From positions 1 to 61,762 of the forward strand of contig DASXEH010000074.1 in NCBI GenBank assembly GCA_036490215.1: a DNA stretch of 61,762 bases. The letters run 5' to 3'. Every line of letters begins with the position of its first letter. The stretch's first letter is position 1. Shown in pieces: positions 27,911 to 37,907 of this stretch. Under the pieces are notes generated by a model. That model saw nothing but the letters and a program-made list of their open reading frames with translations, made no database searches and was not told the DNA's origin. A program made the translations under genes and the position numbers. The stretch is from JASHSH01 sp036490215 (GTDB lineage Bacteria; Pseudomonadota; Alphaproteobacteria; Rhodospirillales; Magnetospirillaceae).

Positions 27911-28794
27911 CGACGCAGTACCGGATCGAGAGCCCGGGTCAACCCGTCACCCAATTGATTGAAGGCGATCACCGTGGCGCAAAGCGCGACCAATGGCGCC
28001 GTCAGCACCCACCAGGCCTCGTGCGCGATCTGCCGCCCTTGCGCGATCATCCCGCCCCAGGTAGGCGTATCCGACGACACCGAAAGGCCGACAAAGGACA
28101 GAATCGCCTCGACGATGACAGCGATGCCCATCTCCAACGTCAGCAGCGCGATCAACACGGGCACAACGTTTGGCAGGATTTCGCGAAACAGAATCACGCT
28201 GCGTTTGAACCCGATGGTGCGCGCGGCCGTCACGTAATCCATATGCGCCTGGGCCATCGTCTCGGCACGCACCACGCGGCAGAAACGCGTCCAGTCGATC
28301 ACGACGATGGCGGCAATCACCGAAAGCAGCCCGCTACCGAGAATCGCAACCAGCAGGATCGACAACAACACGGCGGGAAACGCCATCCAGATATCGACGA
28401 AGCGCGACACCACGACATCGACCCAGCGACCATACCAACCGGCCGCAAGGCCGAGGATGGTGCCGAGAACCGCTGCAAGGCTGGCCGCCACGAAAGCCAC
28501 CGTCAGCGCGATCCGCGCGCCGAAGATCAGGCGCGAGAGCACATCACGGCCGAGATCGTCGGTGCCGAGGAAGAATTGCGGATCGGCGCTGGCGAAACCA
28601 TGCGGCGGCAGCTCAGCGCTCAGAAGGTCTTGAGCCAGCGGATCCATTGGCGCGATTAGCGGCGCGAAGATTGCCAAAATGACGAGGAAGAGGATGAACC
28701 CACCCGCGACGACAACCTTGCGGTCGCTCAGCAGGCGCGCGCCGAGCGACATCGTCTCGCCCCGAACCTCAACTGTGGTGGATGCTTCAGCCAT
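27907..28794 (-). CDS. oligopeptide-type ABC importer permease (DppC-like)
   Basis: A 295-residue inner-membrane permease with an N-terminal helix (VVVAGGFILFLVILAIFAPL), then the DppC-specific periplasmic entry FLGTDDLGRDVLSRLIFGAR. The cytoplasmic EAA loop is DYVTAARTIGFKRSVILFREILPN. Six membrane helices are visible. It forms the translocation channel together with the DppB-like protein, whose gene it overlaps by eight bases. Substrates of this transporter class include di/oligopeptides but also nickel and small organic molecules, so the real cargo is open. Confidence 0.93.
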   Translation of the reverse strand: MAEASTTVEVRGETMSLGARLLSDRKVVVAGGFILFLVILAIFAPLIAPMDPLAQDLLSAELPPHGFASADPQFFLGTDDLGRDVLSRLIFGARIALTVAFVAASLAAVLGTILGLAAGWYGRWVDVVVSRFVDIWMAFPAVLLSILLVAILGSGLLSVIAAIVVIDWTRFCRVVRAETMAQAHMDYVTAARTIGFKRSVILFREILPNVVPVLIALLTLEMGIAVIVEAILSFVGLSVSSDTPTWGGMIAQGRQIAHEAWWVLTAPLVALCATVIAFNQLGDGLTRALDPVLRR

Positions 28795-29788
28795 GGCGCA
28801 ACCTCGGATTCAGCGCGACCACGGACAGATCGACCAGCACATTGATCAGAATGAAGATCAGGCCGAACATCAGCACCAGGCCCTGGATCAGCGGAAAATC
28901 GCGGTTGATCACCGCGTCGATCGCCAGATTGCCAAGCCCTGGATAAGCGAAGATACGCTCAACCACCACCGTACCGCCGATCAGGAAGGTCGCCTGAACG
29001 CCGGTCAGCGCCAGCGTCGGGCCAACCGCATTGCGCAGCGCCTCGCGCAGGATCAGGCGCAATTCCGACATACCCTTGATCTTGGCCAGCAGAATATAGT
29101 CCTGAACCATCGCCTCGTTGAGCGCCTGCTTCAGTACGCGCCCGATCACCGCGGCCAAAGGCAGCGCCAGCGCCAGGGTCGGCATCGTCATATGGGCGAT
29201 GATATCGCCCGCCACATGGAACCGGCCGGTGACGATGCTTTCGATCAGGAAGAAGCGCGTCACGAAAGGCACGTCGATACTGGGATCAATACGTCCGGAT
29301 AGCGGCAGCCAGGGGAGCGCCACGCCGAAGACAAGCACGAAGATCAGCGACCAGATGAAATCGGGCAGCGCCAACAGCACGCCATTGATCCCGTCGATGA
29401 CAGCGACGCCGCGATTCAGTCGAAGCAAAGTGCTCGTAACGGCGATCGCCATGCCAAGCACGATCGCGACCAGCAAGGCGGCGACCACCAATTCGATTGT
29501 TGCCGGAAGATCGTCACCGAGGATGCCAAGCACTCCGACATGGCGGGTGATCGAAATCCCGAAATCACCACCCAGCGCACTTTTGAACCAAACCAGGAAT
29601 TGCGAGGCCAGTGGCAGGTCCAGCCCATAATGCGCGCGCAGCGTGGCGACATCGGCAGCAGTCGCGCCAGGGCCGATCATCATGGCGATCGGATCGCCGG
29701 GCACGACACGAATGAGCACGAACACGACTATGGCAACCCCGAGAAGGGTCACCGCCGCCAAAACCATCCGACTGAGAATTGCGCTCAA
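28787..29788 (-). CDS. oligopeptide-type ABC importer permease (DppB-like)
   Basis: A 333-residue permease with the N-terminal helix followed by IRVVPGDPIAMMIGPGA, the DppB hallmark, and the EAA loop DYILLAKIKGMSELRLILREALRNA. Six helices are visible. It is the first permease gene after the binding-protein gene. Between the two lies the terminator at 29836, so permease levels are likely kept below those of the binding protein, as is common for such importers. Confidence 0.93.
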   Translation of the reverse strand: MSAILSRMVLAAVTLLGVAIVVFVLIRVVPGDPIAMMIGPGATAADVATLRAHYGLDLPLASQFLVWFKSALGGDFGISITRHVGVLGILGDDLPATIELVVAALLVAIVLGMAIAVTSTLLRLNRGVAVIDGINGVLLALPDFIWSLIFVLVFGVALPWLPLSGRIDPSIDVPFVTRFFLIESIVTGRFHVAGDIIAHMTMPTLALALPLAAVIGRVLKQALNEAMVQDYILLAKIKGMSELRLILREALRNAVGPTLALTGVQATFLIGGTVVVERIFAYPGLGNLAIDAVINRDFPLIQGLVLMFGLIFILINVLVDLSVVALNPRLRHG

Positions 29789-29835
29789 TGCCGTTTAACC
29801 CTACCCGTCCATAACCAAGGATGGATGACCGGCAT

Positions 29836-29875
29836 CAAAAAAAGAAGGAGCGAAATCGCCGATTCCGCTCCTTCT
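29836..29875 (-). terminator. terminator-like hairpin between binding protein and permeases
   Basis: A 16-bp near-perfect stem (AGAAGGAGCG at 29843-29852 pairs with 29866-29875, extended inward with one G-U wobble) is followed on the minus strand by seven T. It lies directly after the binding-protein stop. Partial read-through into the permease genes is expected. Confidence 0.85.
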
Positions 29876-29888
29876 GCTCACCCTACGA

Positions 29889-31421
29889 TCAGACCTTGTG
29901 AATCCAGGCCGGCTGCACTGCGCCCGAGATATTCGCAGGAACCGAAATCGATTTCTTGAAGACGATCGGCTGCACGTATTGCAGCAGCGGGATCACCAAG
30001 CCGTTGTCGGCGACGTATTTGTCGACCGCTTTCCAGCCGGCAATGCGCTTGGCCTCGTCATGCTCACCCCAGAGCGGGCCGATCAGATCGTCCACGTCCT
30101 TGGTCTTCCACGCCGAGTGCGGCGAGTAGCTGAACATGGCGAAACCGGTCGAATTGGTCGGATCGCCGGTGGCGTTGCCCCAGTTGTAGAAGGCGGCTGG
30201 CCCCAGCTTGTGGGCGAAGCGCAGTTCGAAGTGCTTGGCGATATCGTAGACTTCGATATCGGCCTCGATGCCGACATTGCGCCACATGCCCACGATCGCC
30301 TGGATCATCTCGTAATCCTTGGGCTTCAGCCCACGCGTGGTGCGAATGGTGAACTTGACCGGCTTTTCCTTGGAGAAGCCGCTCGCCTTTAGCAGTTCGA
30401 CTGACTTCTTCGGATCGTGCGCAACGACGATGCTTGGATCGAAGGCCGTGTATTGCGGCGCTTCGAGCGTGTCGATGCGGATGCCATAGCCGCGCAGCAG
30501 CTTCTTAATGATGGCTTCCTTATCGATCGCATGGATCGCCGCTAGGCGCACGTTCTTGTCCAACATCGGCTCGACGTTGGAGATGAAGATCATGCCGATG
30601 TCGGAGACCGGCGTGGCAATACCCGCCAGTTCCGGCTTTTTGATCAGACGGTCGTATTCCTCAAAGGGAATTTCGAGCGTCACATCCGACGAACCGCTTT
30701 CCACTTCGGCTACCCGGCTGGTGGCGTCGGTCACGAATTTGAAGACCACCGTCTCGTACGGAGGCTTGCCACCCCAATAACCGGCATTGGCTTTCAAGCG
30801 CAGGAAGGCATTCGGCTCATACTGGTCGACCATATACGGGCCGGTGCCGATCGGCTTCTTTTCGAACCCGGCCTGGCCCACTTTTGCGTAGTAGGCCTTC
30901 GGCAAGATGAAGCCCGTCAGGAAGCCCATCCACATGAAGATGGTCGGCTCGAAAGAAAGCACGTCCGCAGTAATGCGGTTACCGCTGATCGAGAACTTGC
31001 CGATCTTCGACCAGATGAACTGGATCGGGTTGCCGGTGTCCTTGTTGCCGGCGCGCTCCAGCGACCACACAACGTCTTCCGGCGTGAAGGGCGAACCGTC
31101 GTGCCAGGTCACGCCCTGACGCACATCCATCCATACTTTGGTCTTGTCGTCGTTCCAGCCCCAGGCGGTCAGCAGACCAGGCATCCAGGACAGATCGGGC
31201 TTTTGCGCGATGTATTGATCGAACACCGTGCGGTAGATCGCCTGAATCGTCGGGTTGACGGCGGAGGGACCCGTAGTCGGATCCCACGACGGCAGATTGA
31301 CATTGAAGGCGATGGTCAAGGTATCGCCGGCGGCGAAAGCGCGAGCGCCCGGCAGCAACATACTGGCTAGCACCCCGCCCGCACCGGCGGCCATGAGTTG
31401 ACGACGTGAAAGTTCTACCAT
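29889..31421 (-). CDS. ABC importer substrate-binding protein (peptide/nickel family 5)
   Basis: A 510-residue family-5 solute-binding protein. ATG 31421 has GGGGAG eight bases upstream and gives MVELSRRQLMAAGAGG, a twin-arginine-like signal ending in AFAA. The body has the SBP_bac_5 signature VWMDVRQGVTWHDGSPFTPE and KPIGTGPYMVDQYEPN. It captures substrate in the periplasm for the DppBCDF-like complex. Its neighbours are aromatic-CoA degradation genes rather than peptidases, so an aromatic or amino-acid-derived cargo is a reasonable inference. It is divergent from gcdH across a shared control region with a MarR-like palindrome. Confidence 0.92.
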   Translation of the reverse strand: MVELSRRQLMAAGAGGVLASMLLPGARAFAAGDTLTIAFNVNLPSWDPTTGPSAVNPTIQAIYRTVFDQYIAQKPDLSWMPGLLTAWGWNDDKTKVWMDVRQGVTWHDGSPFTPEDVVWSLERAGNKDTGNPIQFIWSKIGKFSISGNRITADVLSFEPTIFMWMGFLTGFILPKAYYAKVGQAGFEKKPIGTGPYMVDQYEPNAFLRLKANAGYWGGKPPYETVVFKFVTDATSRVAEVESGSSDVTLEIPFEEYDRLIKKPELAGIATPVSDIGMIFISNVEPMLDKNVRLAAIHAIDKEAIIKKLLRGYGIRIDTLEAPQYTAFDPSIVVAHDPKKSVELLKASGFSKEKPVKFTIRTTRGLKPKDYEMIQAIVGMWRNVGIEADIEVYDIAKHFELRFAHKLGPAAFYNWGNATGDPTNSTGFAMFSYSPHSAWKTKDVDDLIGPLWGEHDEAKRIAGWKAVDKYVADNGLVIPLLQYVQPIVFKKSISVPANISGAVQPAWIHKV

Positions 31422-31599
31422 GTGTGCATCTCCCCTAAATTCAACGAGGATGTGTCCCAAGGACACCGTCACGCGGCACCGCCCCGTCAGCTGCCGCGGT
31501 AATTTGTTTCAATGTTAAAATATCGGGGCACGCTTGCCAAGGCCGAGATCGACCGATTTTAACGACAAAGTTGCTTGACCGACGGGCTTTTAAAATGCT

Positions 31600-31614
31600 T
31601 TAGTTGTCAACTAA
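31600..31614. promoter_or_regulatory. perfect MarR-like palindrome, candidate operator
   Basis: TTAGTTGTCAACTAA is a perfect 7-1-7 inverted repeat in the 280-base gap between the binding-protein gene (minus) and gcdH (plus). Size and form match MarR-family operators. A TTGACC box (31575-31580) lies upstream on the plus strand, so the dyad would cover the -10 region of a gcdH promoter. The last gene of the importer operon is a MarR regulator. Confidence 0.65.
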
Positions 31615-31701
31615 TTTTTGAAAATGCGGCGTATTTTTCTCGGGAATCCGAGCCTAAAATAGCGCCGCCAACACCAATAGACACCATCAAGGACCAAGCC
31701 C

Positions 31702-32886
<1,185 letters not shown>

Positions 32887-32893
32887 TCGGTCG

Positions 32894-33307
32894 ATGCCGG
32901 GCTTCACAACAGAACGGCTGCTACGCTTCGGCGATTGCGATCCGTCGGGCATCGCCTATTACCCGTCCTACTTCAACATGCTGAACGGCGTGGTCGAAGA
33001 ATTCTGGCAGAGGCTCGGCTTCCCGTGGACCGAACAGATCAACGCGCGCCGCATGGGTACGCCGAGCGTCCATTTCGACGTCGATTTCATACGCCCTTCG
33101 GTATTCGGCGATGTACTTACTTTCGCCGTGACGATCGAGAGGCTGGGCCGCGCTTCGCTCGATCTGTCGCACCGTATCAGCGGCGGCACCGAGCTGCGCT
33201 GGACCGCGAAACAAACACTGGTCGCCACCGATCTCGAAACACACAAAGCCCGCTCGTGGCCCGACGACATTCGGGCTGCGCTGGAACGCTCCATGGAGAA
33301 ACAATGA
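32894..33307 (+). CDS. hotdog-fold acyl-CoA thioesterase (4-hydroxybenzoyl-CoA type)
   Basis: A 137-residue single-hotdog protein. It has RFGDCDPSGIAYYPSYFNML, the catalytic-loop signature of the 4-hydroxybenzoyl-CoA thioesterase group, with Asp16 as the likely catalytic residue. The remaining strands (PSVHFDVDFIRPSVFGD and LRWTAKQTLVATD) complete the fold. It probably releases CoA from an aromatic or ring-derived acyl-CoA, as a salvage or side-branch step. It starts seven bases after gcdH, and its stop overlaps the Rid gene start as ATGA. Confidence 0.9.
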   Translation: MPGFTTERLLRFGDCDPSGIAYYPSYFNMLNGVVEEFWQRLGFPWTEQINARRMGTPSVHFDVDFIRPSVFGDVLTFAVTIERLGRASLDLSHRISGGTELRWTAKQTLVATDLETHKARSWPDDIRAALERSMEKQ

Positions 33308-33702
33308 CTCACACGATTCTGCAGCCAGAAGGCTGGGCGCCGCCGATCGGCTATGCGAATGGCGTGATGGCGCGGGGCCGCGTCATCGCCGTTGCCGGCC
33401 AGGTGGGCTGGAACAAGGACTGCAAATTCGAGTCCGACGAGTTGGTCGACCAGGTGCGTCAGACGCTCTCGAACATCGTCGCGGTGTTAGGCGCGGCCGG
33501 CGCAAAGCCCGAGCACATCACTTCGCTGACCTGGTATTTGACGGACAAGCGCGACTATCTGGCGAAGTTGAAACAGATCGGCGAAGCCTATCGCGCGGTG
33601 ATCGGCCGCAACTTCCCGGCCATGACGGCGGTGCAGGTCGTAGCGCTGATCGAAGACCGTGCGAAGGTCGAGATCCAGGCGACGGCGGTTCTTCCGGACT
33701 AA
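33304..33702 (+). CDS. Rid (YjgF/YER057c) family protein lacking the canonical Arg
   Basis: A 132-residue protein with the Rid fold: IAVAGQVGWNKD, a VRQTLSNIVAVLGAAGAKPEHI helix and FPAMTAVQVVAL then KVEIQATAVLP. In RidA an arginine (E. coli Arg105) precedes the equivalent of the KVEI strand and is needed for 2-aminoacrylate deamination. Aligned by eye, this position is Leu115, so it belongs to another Rid subgroup. A longer in-frame ORF from 32935 is rejected because ATG 33304 makes an ATGA overlap with the thioesterase gene. Given the aminobenzoyl-CoA genes nearby, action on an enamine or imine ring intermediate is an attractive guess. Confidence 0.9.
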   Translation: MTHTILQPEGWAPPIGYANGVMARGRVIAVAGQVGWNKDCKFESDELVDQVRQTLSNIVAVLGAAGAKPEHITSLTWYLTDKRDYLAKLKQIGEAYRAVIGRNFPAMTAVQVVALIEDRAKVEIQATAVLPD

Positions 33703-33733
33703 AAGAAAACGGCCCCGGCGATAACCGGGGCCG
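33703..33733. terminator. bidirectional terminator between convergent genes
   Basis: A perfect 9-bp GC stem (CGGCCCCGG at 33710-33718 with 33725-33733, 6-base loop) lies between the Rid gene and the convergent cyclase gene. On the minus strand it is followed by TTTTCTTTT, so it is a good terminator for the cyclase operon. The plus-strand side has no T-run and may only slow transcription. Confidence 0.8.
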
Positions 33734-33751
33734 CTTCGGCGACTTCCTAAA

Positions 33752-34531
33752 TCAACCCACCAGCGCCAAGACGCGGCACGGGCTGCCCGAGCCCCGGACG
33801 ATCTTGAGCGGCGGCGTGATCAACAACGCGCCCTTCGCCGGCAGCTTGTCGAGATTCATCAAGCTAGCCAGACCGAACTTGTTGCTGCCATGCATACCCG
33901 AATGGCAGGGGAACGGCGGATCGAAACGATACGCCTGACCGGCATCGGTCCCCACGCTTTCCGCACCCCAACCACAGACATTCCGCTCTTTGGCGAGGAA
34001 CGGCACCAGCGTCGGGTGCGGGCCTGGCACATGCGAGCCGTCTTCCTTCATGTTGATGAAGTCTGCCGGCTCGGTGCGCTTCGACCAATCGGTGCGCATG
34101 ATCGCCCAGGTGCCGGCCTCGATCTTGCCGTGCTTCTTCTCCCACTCCATCACATATTCAGGCGTGAGGAGGAAGTCGGGATCCTTGGCCACTTCGGCCG
34201 AGCAGTCGATCACATTGGCCGGCGCGATGAATTTTTCGACCGGGATCGAGTCGGTAGCGTTGTTGGGATAATCCTTGCCCGTCACCCAATGAATCGGCGC
34301 GTCGAAATGCGTGCCGGTGTGCTCGCCGCAGGCAAAGTTGTTCCAGTACCAGGCCGGGCCGCGGCTGTCGTAGTTGGAAATTTCTTCCAGGCGGAACGGC
34401 CAAGTGGGCGCGAAATCTGGCGGCAGGGTGATGATCGGCGTGGCCGGCTCGAGCGGTTGCGTGAGATCGATCACCTTGATCTTGCCGCTCATCAGTGCGC
34501 TGGCGAATTGAGCGAGGACGTTATCAGCCAT
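33752..34531 (-). CDS. cyclase-family metal hydrolase (kynurenine formamidase-like)
   Basis: A 259-residue member of the cyclase family. GEHTGTHFDAPIHW is the metal-binding motif His-x-Gly-Thr-His-x-Asp-x3-His seen in kynurenine formamidase and related amidohydrolases. A later CHSGMHGSNKFGLASL carries the C-terminal His. It is longer than typical KynB (about 210 residues), so an amide or lactone hydrolase with another substrate is possible. It follows the CrtI-like flavoprotein gene by 47 bases and is probably co-transcribed. In an anthranilate-degrading context, hydrolysis of N-formylkynurenine would fit, but no kynureninase or tryptophan dioxygenase gene is in the window. Confidence 0.85.
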   Translation of the reverse strand: MADNVLAQFASALMSGKIKVIDLTQPLEPATPIITLPPDFAPTWPFRLEEISNYDSRGPAWYWNNFACGEHTGTHFDAPIHWVTGKDYPNNATDSIPVEKFIAPANVIDCSAEVAKDPDFLLTPEYVMEWEKKHGKIEAGTWAIMRTDWSKRTEPADFINMKEDGSHVPGPHPTLVPFLAKERNVCGWGAESVGTDAGQAYRFDPPFPCHSGMHGSNKFGLASLMNLDKLPAKGALLITPPLKIVRGSGSPCRVLALVG

Positions 34532-34578
34532 TACTTCATCTCCCTCCGTAGAAACATCGTTGAGTCATTCACAACTTA

Positions 34579-36150
34579 TCAGGCGCCGGCCAACATCTTG
34601 CCGAGCATGAAGCCCGAGCCGGCGCCGGTTCCGGCGCCCGGCCAAGTCGAAGCGCCGATCATATACAGACCTTCGACCGGTGTCCGATAGCGCGACCAGC
34701 CGCGTGCCGGGCGGAACAGGAAATATTGGTCAAGATGGTGGCTACCCGACAGGCTGTCGCCGCCGACCAAGCAGGGATTGTCCCGTTCGAGATCGAGCGG
34801 CGATAGGATCGCGCGCCCGAGAATCTTCTGCCGCAATCCCGGCGCATAGCGCTCGATGATATCGAGCACGCGGTCTGCGTAGCGTTCCTTCGCCGCATCC
34901 CAATCGCGGGCGGTCAGGATACCAGCGGCATCACCCTTGATCGTCGCCGGCAACACGCGCACCTGAATCCAGAGGATGTGCTTTCCATCCGGGGCGCGAC
35001 TGGGATCGATCGCTGTGGGCTGCCCGACGACCAAAACGGGTTCGGTCGGCAACAGACCTTCGATCGCCTCGGCATAGGCGCGGCCCATCGCCGCCAGCGA
35101 TGGCGCGAGATGGACATAGGCGAATGACTTGAGTTCGGCCCCTGCGGTCCAATCGGGCAGGCTGTCAAGCGCGAGATGGACCATCATCGTGCCGGGACCA
35201 GGACGCAACGCAGCGATGCGGCGCGCGTCTTTCGACTGCCCCTCCATCCCCGGCAACAGCTTATCGAACAGAATGCGCGGATGGATATTAGCGATCACCG
35301 CCTTGCGCGCCGTGATCGAGCGGCCATCGGCGAGTTCGACGCCGACGGCTTTGCCTTCCGCCGTCTTGACCCGAGCGACCTCGGCATTCGTGAGCACCGT
35401 GCCACCGGCGGCCTCGAGCGCCTTGACCATGGATTTGACGATCGTATCGGCACCGCCCGCGCCGATCACCATGCCGAAGGCCTGATTGGCCATCGACTCG
35501 ACATAGGGAAACAGCGCGCCGCCAGCAACATCGGGCCCAAAGTCGAGATGCAGGCCCCAGGCCGCGGCCATGATCTTCAGTTTCTCGTTCTCGAACTGAC
35601 CGTCGAGGAAACTGCGCGGCGAGGAGATCAGCATCCGCGCCGTATCGAGCAGCCATGCCGTTCCCTTGGCGCGCCACGCACTCCAGACCGCCCTCACCGT
35701 CTGCCATGACGGCATCGGCGAACCGAGCAGCGCGAAAATATGAGGCGCGGCGGAACCGAACTCGCCCAACATCGCGCGCCAAGCGGCAGCATCTTTCTCG
35801 GACAGCTTGGCGATCCGCCCCGCCGTCGCCTCAAGATCCTTGCTGACGCCCAGCCAGGTGCCATCGGGAAACGCGGTCGCGAAACAATGCTCGGCCGGCG
35901 CGAAGCCCAGCCCGTTGGCGAGCAGTTTGTCTTTGTGAGCCGCAAAGAATCCTGAACCCGCGAACATGCTCAGATTCATCGCATAGAGATCGTGACGGAA
36001 ACCGGGAAGCGTCAGCTCCTGGGTCTTCACGGCGCCGCCCGGCACAGCATTGCGCTCGGCCACAGCCACCGACCAACCCTTGGCCGCCAGATGAACTGCC
36101 GCCGCCAGGCCGTTATGCCCTGCACCGACGACGACCGCATCGTATTCCAT
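34579..36150 (-). CDS. CrtI-like FAD-dependent oxidoreductase (copy 1)
   Basis: A 523-residue flavoprotein of the phytoene-desaturase-like (COG1233) group. The N-terminal FAD fold is AVVVGAGHNGLAAAVHLAAK followed by an ERNAVPGGAVKT segment. The C-terminal FAD contact is LYMIGASTWPGAGTGAGSGF. Carotenoid genes are absent, so a carotenoid role is unlikely. Uncharacterised relatives oxidise diverse lipophilic or acyl substrates. It is transcribed away from a paralogous flavoprotein (36329) across 178 bases and leads a unit with the cyclase-family hydrolase. Substrate unknown. Confidence 0.87.
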   Translation of the reverse strand: MEYDAVVVGAGHNGLAAAVHLAAKGWSVAVAERNAVPGGAVKTQELTLPGFRHDLYAMNLSMFAGSGFFAAHKDKLLANGLGFAPAEHCFATAFPDGTWLGVSKDLEATAGRIAKLSEKDAAAWRAMLGEFGSAAPHIFALLGSPMPSWQTVRAVWSAWRAKGTAWLLDTARMLISSPRSFLDGQFENEKLKIMAAAWGLHLDFGPDVAGGALFPYVESMANQAFGMVIGAGGADTIVKSMVKALEAAGGTVLTNAEVARVKTAEGKAVGVELADGRSITARKAVIANIHPRILFDKLLPGMEGQSKDARRIAALRPGPGTMMVHLALDSLPDWTAGAELKSFAYVHLAPSLAAMGRAYAEAIEGLLPTEPVLVVGQPTAIDPSRAPDGKHILWIQVRVLPATIKGDAAGILTARDWDAAKERYADRVLDIIERYAPGLRQKILGRAILSPLDLERDNPCLVGGDSLSGSHHLDQYFLFRPARGWSRYRTPVEGLYMIGASTWPGAGTGAGSGFMLGKMLAGA

Positions 36151-36200
36151 GCTGCCTCAGTTTCCCTGATTGTCGCTCCCGTCCCTGCAGCCATATCACC

Positions 36201-36286
36201 GCAAATGCATATATCTTGTCCAGACGCTCCTGAGGCAATCTTGACCTGCTTTGGCCGATGCTTCGACCAATGTTTGCAAATTCATA
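36201..36286. promoter_or_regulatory. direct repeats in divergent flavoprotein promoter region
   Basis: Two 11-base elements, GCAAATGCATA (36201-36211) and GCAAATTCATA (36276-36286), differ at one base and lie 75 bases apart in the 178-base gap between the two divergent flavoprotein genes. The second is part of TTTGCAAA, a palindrome. One faces each gene, so they are candidate binding sites for the MarR protein encoded at 37908. A possible -35 TTGACG follows the second copy. Confidence 0.4.
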
Positions 36287-36328
36287 GGTTGACGCTAGTC
36301 TCGACGTGAAAAGCGAGGGGACAACAGG

Positions 36329-37906
36329 ATGGCGGACGCGGATTACATCATCGTCGGCAGCGGCATCAACGCGCTGGTGGCGGCGTCCCTGCTGGGGCGC
36401 AAAGGTCACAAGGTCCTGTTGCTTGAGCGCAACTCGCGCATCGGTGGTTGCATCCTGACCGACGAGATCACCGAACCGGGCTTCATCCACGACGTGATGG
36501 CGACCACCTTCGTTCTGTTCATCACCTCGCCCGCCTTTGCGGCGCTGGGACCCGATCTCACCAAACGCGGGCTCGATTTCGCTCATACCGACAAGCCGTC
36601 CGCCGTGCTGCTCCCCGATGGACGGAACACTGTAGTGCGCACCGATCGCGCGAAGAATATCGACACCTTCAATGCGCTGGCCGCCGGCGATGGCGACGCG
36701 CATCGCCTCATCATGGATGCAATGGGCGCCGACGCACCTTTCGTCTTCGGCTTGCTGGGTGGCAACCTGTGGTCACGCCAAACCGCGATGATGGTGCTTC
36801 GCCAAGCCTGGACGCGTGGACCGCGCGGCCTCGCGGCCTTCTTCGGCGAAGCGCTCGGCAATGCCCGGACCTGGCTCGAGACCGACTTCAAAAGCGACGT
36901 GACTCAGGCGATGTGGGCGCCTTGGGTGCTGCATACCGGCCTTGGGCCTGAGAGCGCTTACTCGGGCATGATGGGCAAAGTGATCGCCTTCGCCGTCGAA
37001 GCCGCCGGCTGCCCGATCATAAAAGGCGGCGCCAAGAATGCGCTGGTCGCCTTCCAGCGCCTGATCGAGGATCAAGGCGGCACCGTTCGCACCGATGCCG
37101 ATGTCGCATCGATCCTCCTTGATGGCCAGACGGCACGCGGCGTACGCCTCACCGACGGATCGGAGATCACGGCTGCTCACGGGGTGATCTGCTCGACGAC
37201 GCCGCAACAGCTCTATACACGCCTGCTCGATCCTCAGTCTTTGCCCGCCCCGGTTACCGAAGGTGTGCGTACCTATCGCCACGGCAAGGGCAACATGCAG
37301 ATCCACTACGCCCTCTCTGCACCGCCGCAATGGCGCGCACCTGAGATCGCGGGTGTGGCACTCACTCATCTAACCCCTGGCCTCGATGGCGTATCCCGCG
37401 CTGCCAACGAAGCCGAACGCGGCATGCTGCCCGCCGTGCCCACCATCTGTGTCGGTCAGCCAGCGGCCCTCGATCCCAGCCGCTGCCCCGAAGGAAAATC
37501 GATCCTCTGGCTGCAACTGCCCGAGACGCCGCGCCATATAAAAGGCGATGCGGCCGGCGAAATCGCCGCGCCGGCCGACGGCAAATGGACGGCCGATATC
37601 CGCGAGGGCTATGCCGACCGCATCGAGACGATCCTGGCGCAGCATATCGATGGGTTCCGGTCATCGGTGTTGAAGCGCCGCGTCTATGCGCCATCCGATC
37701 TCGAAACGCTGAATGCCAATCTCACGGGCGGCGACCCCTATGGCGGCTATTGCGGGATCGATCAGTCGTTCCTGTGGCGGCCGTTCAAGGGCAGCGTCAA
37801 TCACCGCACCCATATCGGCAAGCTCTACCATATCGGCGCGTCGACCCATCCGGGCCCAGGCCTTGGTGGCGGCTCGGGATTCCTCTTGGCGCAGTCATTG
37901 CGGTGA
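36329..37906 (+). CDS. CrtI-like FAD-dependent oxidoreductase (copy 2)
   Basis: A 525-residue flavoprotein paralogous to the divergent copy. The N-terminal motif is YIIVGSGINALVAASLLGRK followed by ERNSRIGGCILTDEI. The C-terminal FAD contact is LYHIGASTHPGPGLGGGSGF. The two share length, motif order and the ending, but the sequences are clearly diverged. The stop is one base before the MarR gene, implying one transcript. Possible roles are two steps of one pathway or a heteromeric enzyme; neither can be decided here. Confidence 0.87.
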   Translation: MADADYIIVGSGINALVAASLLGRKGHKVLLLERNSRIGGCILTDEITEPGFIHDVMATTFVLFITSPAFAALGPDLTKRGLDFAHTDKPSAVLLPDGRNTVVRTDRAKNIDTFNALAAGDGDAHRLIMDAMGADAPFVFGLLGGNLWSRQTAMMVLRQAWTRGPRGLAAFFGEALGNARTWLETDFKSDVTQAMWAPWVLHTGLGPESAYSGMMGKVIAFAVEAAGCPIIKGGAKNALVAFQRLIEDQGGTVRTDADVASILLDGQTARGVRLTDGSEITAAHGVICSTTPQQLYTRLLDPQSLPAPVTEGVRTYRHGKGNMQIHYALSAPPQWRAPEIAGVALTHLTPGLDGVSRAANEAERGMLPAVPTICVGQPAALDPSRCPEGKSILWLQLPETPRHIKGDAAGEIAAPADGKWTADIREGYADRIETILAQHIDGFRSSVLKRRVYAPSDLETLNANLTGGDPYGGYCGIDQSFLWRPFKGSVNHRTHIGKLYHIGASTHPGPGLGGGSGFLLAQSLR

Positions 37907-37907
37907 C

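Noticed and set aside
32935..33303. Upstream extension of the Rid gene
   Set aside because: Lies out of frame within the thioesterase gene; ATG 33304 gives an ATGA junction and the normal Rid length.
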